Below, piece by piece: positions 55,921-64,000 of a DNA stretch of 64,000 bases. Numbering within the stretch: position 1 is the stretch's first letter; every line of letters starts with the position of its first letter. A program made the translations under genes and the position numbers. The stretch is from Ochrobactrum sp. Marseille-Q0166 (GTDB taxonomy: Bacteria; Pseudomonadota; Alphaproteobacteria; Rhizobiales; Rhizobiaceae): positions 248,001 to 312,000 of the forward strand of contig NZ_JACJUO010000001.1 of NCBI RefSeq assembly GCF_014397025.1, in the 5' to 3' direction. The notes beneath the pieces were generated by a model that worked only from the letters and a program-made list of their open reading frames with translations, made no database searches and was not told the origin of the DNA.

Positions 55921-56457
55921 TTAGCGCGGAGCCAGAACCATCATCATCTGGCGACCTTCGAGCTTTGGCTCGGATTCCACCTTGGCGATTTCGACGGTAT
56001 CTTCCTTCACACGCAGCAGAAGCTTCATACCAAGCTCCTGGTGGGCCATTTCGCGGCCACGGAAACGAAGCGTTACCTTGACCTTGTCGCCTTCTTCGAA
56101 GAAACGCTGTGCAGCCTTCATCTTCACTTCATAGTCATGAGTGTCGATGTTCGGTCGCATCTTGATTTCTTTGATTTCGACCGTTTTCTGCTTCTTGCGG
56201 GCTTCGGATGCTTTTTTCTGATTCTGATACTTCAGCTTGCCGAGATCCACGATCTTGCACACAGGCGGTTCAGCGTTTGGCACGATCTCAACGAGATCGA
56301 GACCCGCTTCTTCTGCCATCGCAATGGCTTCCTGCGTCGGGATGCTGCCGTGGTTATGACCTTCGGCATCAATAAGCTGGACCCGGGGAACCCGGATATC
56401 ACGGTTGGAGCGCGGTCCGTCTTTCTGGACCGGCGTCGCTCTGAACGGTCGGCGAAT
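55921..56457 (-). CDS. infC: Translation initiation factor IF-3, AUU start
   Basis: IF-3 binds the 30S subunit and checks start-codon selection. Using the ATT at 56455-56457 as start gives 178 residues, the normal length, beginning (I/M)[24 protein letters not shown] lies nine bases upstream, and there is no ATG, GTG or TTG in frame before the ATG at 56319, which would remove the first 46 residues including the conserved [13 protein letters not shown] segment. An AUU start is known for infC in E. coli, where it allows IF-3 to repress its own translation; that the same happens here is inference. The C-terminal domain contains [15 protein letters not shown] and the [13 protein letters not shown] motif. 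Confidence 0.95.
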   Translation of the reverse strand: MRRPFRATPVQKDGPRSNRDIRVPRVQLIDAEGHNHGSIPTQEAIAMAEEAGLDLVEIVPNAEPPVCKIVDLGKLKYQNQKKASEARKKQKTVEIKEIKMRPNIDTHDYEVKMKAAQRFFEEGDKVKVTLRFRGREMAHQELGMKLLLRVKEDTVEIAKVESEPKLEGRQMMMVLAPR

Positions 56458-56759
56458 GGTCGTTATCTCCTGATTATTAACGTCATAGGCGGCTTAATTT
56501 CGTTGCCCGCGACGGCACTTCCCCATCAAACCCCTGTTTAACGCGGAAATGTGATCAAGCGGGCGGTAAAGTCAATAGCATCTTTGACTAGGAAAATCAC
56601 CCCCGACGAAGAAAGAAGTATTTCGGGTGTGTAAAGCGACATATCGGTCACATTCCTCAATATTTCAAGGGAGTGGCCTGTCAAAAGGTTTTCTCGGACG
56701 GGCAGAAATGGCAAATGAAAAGAATTTGATAGAGTGCCTGCTTATTCAGGAGACGAAGT
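56458..56759. other. Divergent region between infC and the hydrolase gene
   Basis: About 300 bases with no reading frame. The infC ribosome site is at its left end and AGGAGACGAAGT before the hydrolase start at its right end. Promoters for both directions are expected but could not be placed. Confidence 0.5.
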
Positions 56760-57539
56760 ATGAGCGTAGCTGAACCAGATTTTATCGATGTCGATGGTGC
56801 AAAAATTGCAGTCCGCAATCGTGCGGGGCAAGTTTCGCCTGGCATTGTCTGGCTTGGTGGCTATCGTTCCGACATGCTTGGCACCAAGGCCGTTGTTCTT
56901 GATGAATGGGCAGAGAAGACCGAGCGCTCCGCGCTGCGTCTTGATTATTCAGGGCATGGTGAGTCGGGTGGCGACTTCAATCAGGGTACGATCTCGCGCT
57001 GGCTGAATGAAAGCCTCGCCGTTTATGAGAAATATGCGCATGGTCCGCAGATCCTTGTCGGATCATCAATGGGCGGATGGATTGCGCTGCGCATGGCGCA
57101 GGAACTGAAGAAAACAGGCAAGTCTCCTGCCGGAATTGTTCTGATTGCCCCGGCCCCGGACTTTACTGCCGAGCTTGTCGAACCATCGCTGACCGACAAA
57201 CAGAAAAAAGATCTGATCGAAAAAGGCTATTTTGAAGAGCCCTCAGAATATTCGCCAAATCCTTACATCTATACCCGCGCATTGATTGAAGACGGTCGTA
57301 ACAACCTTGTGCTTAAGGGCATTATTGAGGCCGGCTGTCCGGTGCATATTCTGCAAGGGATGCTGGATGAGGCCGTGCCTTACCAACATGCGCTCAAGCT
57401 CGTTGAGCATCTGCCGGTTGATGATGTGACGCTGACGCTGGTTCGTGATGGCGACCATCGTCTTTCGCGACCACAGGACCTCCAACTGCTGATCCGCACG
57501 GTCTCGGCACTCGCCGAACGCATATCTTTCGGAGAATAA
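56760..57539 (+). CDS. Alpha/beta hydrolase
   Basis: Serine hydrolase of 259 residues. The nucleophile Ser103 sits in LVGSSMGGW, Asp203 in QGMLDEAVPYQHA and His233 in RDGDHRLSRPQD, forming a complete triad. The lid region is short. The layout, with IVWLGGYRSDM near the N-terminus, resembles bacterial homologues of ABHD10-type thioesterases. Substrate unknown. Three bases separate it from benE, so the two genes are co-transcribed. Confidence 0.9.
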   Translation: MSVAEPDFIDVDGAKIAVRNRAGQVSPGIVWLGGYRSDMLGTKAVVLDEWAEKTERSALRLDYSGHGESGGDFNQGTISRWLNESLAVYEKYAHGPQILVGSSMGGWIALRMAQELKKTGKSPAGIVLIAPAPDFTAELVEPSLTDKQKKDLIEKGYFEEPSEYSPNPYIYTRALIEDGRNNLVLKGIIEAGCPVHILQGMLDEAVPYQHALKLVEHLPVDDVTLTLVRDGDHRLSRPQDLQLLIRTVSALAERISFGE

Positions 57540-57542
57540 GTC

Positions 57543-58694
57543 ATGCGCTTTTCGGTTTTTGCGTCTTCGGCGGTTGCAGCGATTGTCGGCTTTGGCAGCA
57601 CGCTGGCGCTCATTGTAGCGGCAGCCAGTGTTCTGGGCGCAACGCAGGCCGAAACAGCGAGCTGGGTGACAGCAGTCTGTCTGGCGATTGCCGGCTCATC
57701 CGCATGGTTGAGTGTACGCTACAAAATGCCGATCATCGCGGCATGGTCCACGCCGGGATTGGCGCTGATCGGCGCAAGTGTCGGCTTTACCATTCCGGAA
57801 GCCGTGGGCGCATTCATCGTAACCGCTGTTGCGCTGATCCTCACCGGATTGGTCCGCCAGCTTTCAATGCTTGTTTCGCGTATTCCCGCATCCGTTGCTT
57901 CGGGAATGCTGGCTGGCGTATTGCTCAGCTTCGTCATTGCAGCTGCGAAATCCGTCTCGCTTGATCCAAGTTTCGTTTTGCCGCTGGTAGCGCTTTTCTT
58001 CATCATCCGCCTGTTCAATCCGTCACTCGCCGTCATCGCCGTGCTTGTACTCGGCATGGCTTATGCGCTGATATCCGGACGCATTTCTCAATTGCCTGCG
58101 CCAGAAATCTCGACGCTCACGTTGATCTGGCCAGAGTTTCACATCGGCGCACTGATCGGCATCGCGCTTCCGCTTTATCTTGTGACGATGGCTTCACAGA
58201 ACCTGCCAGGCTTTGCCGTATTACGCGCATCCGGCTATGAGCCACCGACCAGCGCCGCTCTAAGGGTAACAGGGCTTTTCTCTCTGCTCACCGCCCCTTT
58301 TGGTGCGGGCACCAGCAATCTTGCAGCCATTTCAGCCGCGCTTTGCACCAATCCGGATGCACATCCCGATCCGACCAAGCGTTGGATGACTGGGCCTGTT
58401 TACGCGGCGTTCTATGTGGTCTTTGCCTTATTCGGCGCGTCGCTGGTGGCAATCTTTGCCGTGCTGCCTGCAACGCTGATTGCACTGGTGGCAGGTCTTG
58501 CTCTGAGCGGCCCGTTCATCAATGCCATGACATTGGCGCTGAAGGTCGAAGAAGAACGTCTCGCCGCAATCGTCACCTTCGCTGTCACCGCTTCCGGCAT
58601 TGCCTTTTTCGGTGTCGGTTCAGCCTTCTGGGCATTGCTGGCCGGTCTTGGTGTGGCAACGCTTGAACATTTACGGAAAAAATTTCCGAGATAA
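57543..58694 (+). CDS. benE: Benzoate/H+ symporter, BenE family
   Basis: Polytopic inner-membrane transporter of the BenE family, which imports benzoate in other bacteria. The 383-residue protein has about 12 hydrophobic segments; family features include AAWSTPGLALIG (about 64-75), IPASVASGMLAGVLLSF (about 114-130) and PFGAGTSNLAAISAALC (about 256-272). No aromatic-catabolism genes are nearby, so the substrate may be something else. It directly follows the hydrolase gene. Confidence 0.88.
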   Translation: MRFSVFASSAVAAIVGFGSTLALIVAAASVLGATQAETASWVTAVCLAIAGSSAWLSVRYKMPIIAAWSTPGLALIGASVGFTIPEAVGAFIVTAVALILTGLVRQLSMLVSRIPASVASGMLAGVLLSFVIAAAKSVSLDPSFVLPLVALFFIIRLFNPSLAVIAVLVLGMAYALISGRISQLPAPEISTLTLIWPEFHIGALIGIALPLYLVTMASQNLPGFAVLRASGYEPPTSAALRVTGLFSLLTAPFGAGTSNLAAISAALCTNPDAHPDPTKRWMTGPVYAAFYVVFALFGASLVAIFAVLPATLIALVAGLALSGPFINAMTLALKVEEERLAAIVTFAVTASGIAFFGVGSAFWALLAGLGVATLEHLRKKFPR

Positions 58695-58819
58695 ACACAT
58701 TGCTTAGCTCTCGCGTGGCGGGAACAAGCACGCGACATTCTTGAAAAGCCGCAATTGGTTTACCACGTCAAATTCAAGCCGCGAGATTAGCAAACGGCCC
58801 GGAATTCACGGAGTAGACC

Positions 58820-59266
58820 ATGACCAATTCTGCATTGATCCGCCCCGCATGGACACCAGCGACAATTGCGCTGATGGTGCTGGGTTTCATCTTCTTCTGG
58901 CCGCTTGGCCTCGCCATGCTCGCCTATATCATCTGGGGCGACCGCCTCGGTGATTTCAAACGCCAAGTTAACGAGAAAACCGACTCTGTATTCGGCTCGT
59001 TCCGCAACTGCGGTAAAAGTGAAAGCTTCGGCTTTGGCGGCACCACCGGTAATGCGGCTTTCGATGACTGGCGCCGCGAAGAACTCGACCGTCTGACTGA
59101 AGAACGCCGCAAGCTTGAAGAAGCTCGCGCCGACTTTGAAGCCTATGCGCAGGAACTTCGCCGCGCCCGCGACAAGGAAGAGTTCGAGCGTTTCATGAAT
59201 GAGCGTCGCGCCAACGGCAAACGCACACCAGCGAAGACCGACAGCAACGAGGTCACGGATATTTGA
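58820..59266 (+). CDS. DUF2852 membrane protein
   Basis: A 148-residue protein of the alphaproteobacterial DUF2852 family, function unknown. A single membrane segment (about 15-38; WTPATIALMVLGFIFFWPLG) is followed by an IIWGDRLGDFK motif, a Gly/Ser/Phe-rich linker, and a charged helical region (about 90-135) with FDDWRREELDRLTEERRKLEE (in part) that predicts a coiled coil. Single gene; the repeat-derived hairpin at 59304-59356 should end it. Confidence 0.85.
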   Translation: MTNSALIRPAWTPATIALMVLGFIFFWPLGLAMLAYIIWGDRLGDFKRQVNEKTDSVFGSFRNCGKSESFGFGGTTGNAAFDDWRREELDRLTEERRKLEEARADFEAYAQELRRARDKEEFERFMNERRANGKRTPAKTDSNEVTDI

Positions 59267-59303
59267 CCGCTAAATAAAGGCTGTAATATCTGTTGCGACG
59301 CGG

Positions 59304-59356
59304 GCTTAGAGCGCAACCCGGTTTGAGTGAATCAGACCTGCGCTCTAAGCTTTTTT
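59304..59356 (+). terminator. Repeat-derived terminator after the DUF2852 gene
   Basis: A perfect 12-base inverted repeat (GCTTAGAGCGCA at 59304-59315, TGCGCTCTAAGC at 59339-59350) with a 23-base loop is followed by six T. The AGAGCG arms are those of the interspersed elements in this genome, so a repeat appears to have become a terminator. Confidence 0.8.
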
Positions 59357-59363
59357 ACCCAAT

Positions 59364-59406
59364 GCATAATCTTATCGATCCTCGTTCCACTCCGGTCGGA
59401 TTATGC
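59364..59406 (-). repeat. 43-base interspersed repeat, copy B2
   Basis: Opposite-orientation partner of copy B1 at 44572-44614, 39 of 43 positions identical. Ends GCATAATC/GATTATGC are inverted repeats, so the unit can fold as a hairpin. Confidence 0.75.
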
Positions 59407-59477
59407 TTCACCCGCGTCGTTTTGCTTTGAACGACAAAAATTTCTGGCTTTTTTCGCGAATCACTTATTTTTAAGGA

Positions 59478-60227
59478 ATGGGCTTTTCCTTATTTCGTTC
59501 ATCGAAGGCTAAACAGTCGGCGACAGTCAGAAGCGAACGCATTCATGCGGTCGCGGGACGTGAATTGCCTTTGCGCGTGCTTGAAAACCCGCGCGCCAAA
59601 CGCCTGACACTTCGGATTGAGACCGGCGGCAAGGGTCTGCGTGTCACTATTCCACCGGGCCTGCCCGACCGTGAAGTGCAGAGTTTTTTGATCCGCCATG
59701 AAGGCTGGATTGAAAGCCGCATAGCAAAATTACCCGATCAGGCTGGCCTTCGTGTGGGTGTGAAAATACCCATTCGCGGTGTGCCGCATCTCATCACCCA
59801 TCAGCCCGGACGTGGCACGGTGGATTTGCTGGATGGCAGTATTCTGCTCGTTCATGGCGACCCCGCACATCTTTCGCGGCGCGTCGCCGATTACCTCAAG
59901 CGCGAAGTCAAACGCGACATCGAGCAACTGGTTGCCCGTCATACGGCAACCGTGGGCCGCAAAGCCAAGGCGGTCCGGTTCAAGGATACCAAAAGCCGCT
60001 GGGGGTCGTGTACTTCCGATGGCGTGCTTTCCTTCTCATGGCGCATCGGCATGGCCCCGCCGCCCGTCATCAACTATCTCGTCGCCCACGAAGTGGCGCA
60101 TCTGATCGAGATGAACCATGGGCCGAAATTCTGGAAACTCTGCCTTGAGCTTTGCCCCGACACTGAGCGCTGCAAAGCATGGCTGAAGCGTAATGGCAGC
60201 GCATTACAGGCTATCGACTTTACATGA
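59478..60227 (+). CDS. YgjP-family (M48-like/SprT-like) zinc metallopeptidase
   Basis: A 249-residue cytoplasmic protein. The zinc motif HEVAH (His204, Glu205, His208) and downstream His214 in NHGPKFW are present, with the family's RFKDTKSRWGSCTSDGVLSF block (about 167-186) before it. YgjP/DUF45 proteins are conserved putative peptidases, function largely unknown. ATG 59478 is preceded closely by AAGGA. Its stop overlaps the start of the next gene (ATGA), beginning a likely operon that leads into trpF. Confidence 0.88.
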   Translation: MGFSLFRSSKAKQSATVRSERIHAVAGRELPLRVLENPRAKRLTLRIETGGKGLRVTIPPGLPDREVQSFLIRHEGWIESRIAKLPDQAGLRVGVKIPIRGVPHLITHQPGRGTVDLLDGSILLVHGDPAHLSRRVADYLKREVKRDIEQLVARHTATVGRKAKAVRFKDTKSRWGSCTSDGVLSFSWRIGMAPPPVINYLVAHEVAHLIEMNHGPKFWKLCLELCPDTERCKAWLKRNGSALQAIDFT

Positions 60228-60877
60228 CATCACATATTCAACACGCCGCCCGGGTGCTATGGGATTACCATTGCATCTATGACGAACTTCAGACCGCCGA
60301 TGTCATTATCGGCTTAGGCAGTTATGATACCCGCGTCGCAAAACATGCGGCCGATCTCTACATGCAAGGCCTTGGCACCTGGCTCATGTTCACAGGCCAT
60401 AGCGGTAACTGGACCAAAGGACTCTACAAGGCGTCTGAGGCGGAAGCCTTTGCGGAAATCGCGATTGCTGAAGGCGTGCCGGAAAGCGCGATCATCATCG
60501 AGCCAAAAGCGACCAATATCGGTGAGAACATCCTTTTTTCGCGCGAAAAGATGGTGCCAGGTGCCATTAGTCCGATTTTTGTCACCAAGCCGCAGACGCA
60601 ACGCCGTGTGCGTGCAACGGTTGACCGGCAATGGCCGGAAGCCAAGGCTTTTGTCACAGCACCCGCTACATCTTTCGAGGATCAGCCGACAAAGGCGCAT
60701 GATTTCGAAAAGCTGGTGCGTGAAATGACGGGCGATTTACGGCGCATTCTGCAATATCCGGCTCTGGGTTTTCAGATTGCGCAGGCAGTTCCCCTTGAGG
60801 TCATGGAAGCGTATGATACCCTCATCGCACAGGGTTATGATGACGCGCCAGCCGAAACAGCGCCGGGAACGACTTGA
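60224..60877 (+). CDS. DUF218/YdcF-family protein
   Basis: A 217-residue soluble protein of the YdcF/SanA/ElyC superfamily (DUF218). Motifs: ADVIIGLGSYDTRVAKHAADLY (about 25-46, in part), MFTGHSGNW (about 55-63), GVPESAIIIEPKATNIGEN (about 82-100), and FVTKPQTQRR. E. coli YdcF binds S-adenosylmethionine, and SanA/ElyC act in the envelope, but this form lacks a membrane anchor; role unknown. Start overlaps the metallopeptidase gene, and trpF follows after 31 bases. Confidence 0.85.
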   Translation: MTSHIQHAARVLWDYHCIYDELQTADVIIGLGSYDTRVAKHAADLYMQGLGTWLMFTGHSGNWTKGLYKASEAEAFAEIAIAEGVPESAIIIEPKATNIGENILFSREKMVPGAISPIFVTKPQTQRRVRATVDRQWPEAKAFVTAPATSFEDQPTKAHDFEKLVREMTGDLRRILQYPALGFQIAQAVPLEVMEAYDTLIAQGYDDAPAETAPGTT

Positions 60878-60908
60878 GTCCCGTTGCAATATGTGCGACG
60901 GAAACGCC

Positions 60909-61556
60909 ATGGTTTTTGATATAAAAATATGCGGCCTCAAAACGCCTGAAGCAGTCAATGCTGCTCTCGATGGCGGAGCGACGCATATTGGCTTCATCTT
61001 CTTTCCGAAAAGTCCACGTCATCTTACACCCGTTGATGGCGGTCGTCTGCGTGAAGCAGCAAAAACCCGCGCCAAAGTGGTTGCTGTGAGCGTTGATGCG
61101 GATGACGAAACGCTTGATGAAATCGTTCGCGAATTAAAGCCTGACATGCTGCAACTGCACGGTCATGAAACGCCTGAGCGCGTGGCGGATGTGAAAAAGC
61201 GCTATGGCCTGCCGGTGATGAAGGCTTTTGCAATTCGTGACGCGCACGATCTCGAAGTGATCGCGCCTTATAGAGGCATTGCAGATCGCTTCCTCTTTGA
61301 TGCCAAACCGCCGAAAGGTTCCGACCTTCCAGGCGGCAATGGTGTATCCTTTGACTGGGCATTGCTTGACGCGCTTGACGCGGATGTCGATTACATGCTT
61401 TCCGGTGGACTGAACGCGGGCAACATTGCCGAGGCGCTGCAAAATACGCGTGCGCCGGGTATCGATGTTTCATCGGGCGTAGAGCGTGCACCCGGTGAAA
61501 AGGATGTGCGTCTTATCAAGGAATTTTTTCAGGCTGTGTCTGATGCCAGACAATAG
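60909..61556 (+). CDS. trpF: Phosphoribosylanthranilate isomerase
   Basis: Third step of the tryptophan pathway: Amadori rearrangement of phosphoribosylanthranilate. ATG 60909 (MVFDIKICGLKTPE, 215 residues) has GGAAA upstream; earlier in-frame ATGs have weaker sites. The catalytic Cys is in KICGLK (residue 8) and the acidic partner in FLFDAKPP (Asp about 135). GGLNAGN and DVSSGVERAPGEKD carry the phosphate-binding loops. First trp gene of the operon, 24 bases before trpB. Confidence 0.97.
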   Translation: MVFDIKICGLKTPEAVNAALDGGATHIGFIFFPKSPRHLTPVDGGRLREAAKTRAKVVAVSVDADDETLDEIVRELKPDMLQLHGHETPERVADVKKRYGLPVMKAFAIRDAHDLEVIAPYRGIADRFLFDAKPPKGSDLPGGNGVSFDWALLDALDADVDYMLSGGLNAGNIAEALQNTRAPGIDVSSGVERAPGEKDVRLIKEFFQAVSDARQ

Positions 61557-62801
<1,245 letters not shown>

Positions 62802-62808
62802 GAACCCA

Positions 62809-63279
62809 ATGAGCAATATCGTTGCCGACACAAATGCTTACAGACCGCGTGCCGCATGGTTCGAGGGACTGACGGAGTGTGGTTCGGCAACAATTAAGCT
62901 CAGCATCATCGAAGCCGATCCTTCCAATCCACTCGCGGAAGCAGCGGTTGGCATCGCTCGCAGACAGATCGCATCCGTTGCAGATAAACTTGAGCATACG
63001 CCGCATCTCGGCGCTGGCTTCGCTATTCTGCATCAGGGTGAAGAAAGCCTGTGGTTGCTTCTGCACTGGTGGCTGGAGGGAGGCATCGCAACCCAGATTC
63101 TCTGGCAGTCTGAACTTGGCGACGAGATCGACTTCATGCCCGCACAGCCTTTGTTGATGGCCTGCGTATGGGAACTGGGGATCATCGACTTTGAACGGCG
63201 CGCCTGGATGGAGACGGTTATGTCCGGCCAATCCACCGCCGATTATCTTACGCGCATTTTGCCACGGGGCACGGTATGA
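62809..63279 (+). CDS. Hypothetical protein between trpB and trpA
   Basis: A 156-residue soluble protein that I do not recognise as a named family. ATG 62809 ([17 protein letters not shown]); a ribosome site is weak. The sequence has Trp-rich parts ([15 protein letters not shown], about 79-93) and ends [12 protein letters not shown]. Its stop overlaps the trpA start (ATGA), so trpA depends on its translation. The reading frame is complete and normal in composition, so it is a real gene. A link to tryptophan synthesis is suggested by position only. Confidence 0.75.
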   Translation: MSNIVADTNAYRPRAAWFEGLTECGSATIKLSIIEADPSNPLAEAAVGIARRQIASVADKLEHTPHLGAGFAILHQGEESLWLLLHWWLEGGIATQILWQSELGDEIDFMPAQPLLMACVWELGIIDFERRAWMETVMSGQSTADYLTRILPRGTV

Positions 63280-64000
63280 CCACACGCATCGACACCAAAT
63301 TTGCAGCGCTCAAGTCCGAAGGACGTCCAGCACTGGTCACTTATTTCATGGGCGGCGACCCGGATTATGCGACATCGCTTGCAGTCATGAAAGCTTTGCC
63401 GAAAGCAGGCTCGGATGTGATTGAGCTTGGTATGCCTTTCTCCGATCCGATGGCCGATGGCCCTTCGATTCAGGCAGCCGGTCTTCGTTCGCTTGAAGCC
63501 GGACAGACACTGAAAAAGACCCTGCAGCTAGCTGCAGATTTTCGCAAAGAGGACGACAGCACGCCAATCGTCCTTATGGGCTATTACAATCCGATTTACA
63601 TCTATGGCGTCGAGCGTTTTCTTGCTGACGCCAAGACATCCGGCATTGATGGCTTTATTATTGTCGACCTGCCGTCCGAAATGGACAAGGAACTCTGCAT
63701 TCCGGCAACTGAGGCTGGCCTCAACTTCATTCGCTTGACGACGCCAACGACTGACGACAAGCGGCTGCCAAAAGTGCTGCATAATTCGTCGGGCTTTGTC
63801 TATTATGTCTCGATGAACGGTATCACCGGCTCGGCGATTGCCGATACGTCGCGGGTTGCGGATGCTGTACGCCACATCAAGAAGAGCACCGATCTGCCGA
63901 TCTGTGTGGGCTTTGGTGTGAAGACACCTGAACAGGCTGCTGCCATTGCTGAAGCTGCCGACGGGGTTGTTGTTGGCACCGCAATCGTCAATGCAGTCGC
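63276..64000 (+). CDS. trpA: Tryptophan synthase alpha chain (cut by window end)
   Basis: Cleaves indole-3-glycerol phosphate to indole, which passes to TrpB. The first 241 residues of about 279 are present. Catalytic Glu50 and Asp61 are in [20 protein letters not shown], and IIVDLPSEM (about 127-135) and [15 protein letters not shown] (about 171-185) follow the family. The ATG at 63276 overlaps the stop of the preceding hypothetical gene. The phosphate-binding C-terminal loop ([10 protein letters not shown]) is visible near 214-223. Confidence 0.97.
   Translation, partial: MTTRIDTKFAALKSEGRPALVTYFMGGDPDYATSLAVMKALPKAGSDVIELGMPFSDPMADGPSIQAAGLRSLEAGQTLKKTLQLAADFRKEDDSTPIVLMGYYNPIYIYGVERFLADAKTSGIDGFIIVDLPSEMDKELCIPATEAGLNFIRLTTPTTDDKRLPKVLHNSSGFVYYVSMNGITGSAIADTSRVADAVRHIKKSTDLPICVGFGVKTPEQAAAIAEAADGVVVGTAIVNAV

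Noticed and set aside
56760..58694. Hydrolase-benE pair as an aromatic-ester catabolic operon
   Set aside because: No ring-cleavage, dioxygenase or regulator gene is near, so a pathway cannot be claimed from two genes.

Overview
The window is a chromosomal segment of an alphaproteobacterium of the order Hyphomicrobiales, most likely Brucella in the wide sense (the former Ochrobactrum lineage). Four things point there: the rimP-nusA-ylxR-infB order, the long tsaB-to-trmB run with the PraR/PhrR regulator between lnt and metK, the Brucella/rhizobium-type phospholipid N-methyltransferase, and interspersed repeats of the kind common in that group. This is inferred from gene content; no database search was possible. 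Most of the window is ordinary core genome of moderate to high GC. The exception is a sharply AT-rich stretch at about 47.0-48.56 kb.

Layout. 1-4.6 kb: translation/transcription operon rimP-nusA-ylxR-infB (minus; infB leaves the window). 4.7-15.4 kb: a long minus-strand run tsaB-rimI-plsC-miaB-phoH-ybeY-corC-lnt-praR-metK-trmB, with many genes overlapping by a few bases. 15.5-19 kb: dps behind a candidate general-stress (EcfG) promoter, an M29 aminopeptidase, a small lipoprotein and a SleB-type wall hydrolase lipoprotein. 19.5-26.1 kb: the high-affinity phosphate operon pstSCAB-phoU-phoB, with a triple Pho box before pstS and no phoR in the cluster. 26.2-35.5 kb: small envelope proteins (DUF454, DPBB/RlpA-like, transglutaminase-like protease), a RecA-fold ATPase, comM, gshB, an SMP-30 lactonase, pyrF, a flavin reductase and pmtA. 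35.5-39 kb: dnaK-dnaJ with a heat-shock promoter. 39-47 kb: accessory metabolism and regulators (Gfo/Idh oxidoreductase, nucleotidyltransferase, LysR divergent from an aldo/keto reductase, TetR divergent from an MFS pump, VOC protein). 47-48.6 kb: the AT-rich island with one unrecognised 388-residue protein. 48.9-56.5 kb: proP, then pheT-pheS-rplT-rpmI, an isoprenylcysteine-methyltransferase-like gene and infC with an AUU start. 56.7-64 kb: hydrolase, BenE, DUF2852, a YgjP metallopeptidase, a DUF218 protein and the trpF-trpB-(hypothetical)-trpA operon, with trpA cut by the window end.

The most unusual items are: (1) the AT-rich orphan gene whose product ends in a glycine-rich hydrophobic hairpin; (2) three copies of a small hairpin element in the rpmI-rplT-pheST region whose stems differ by compensatory base changes; (3) a set of clear palindromic operators (praR, lysR/akr, tetR/mfs); (4) long hairpins in the infB and metK leaders; and (5) repeat families, one copy of which appears to serve as a terminator. 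No tRNA, rRNA, CRISPR array or intact insertion sequence was seen.
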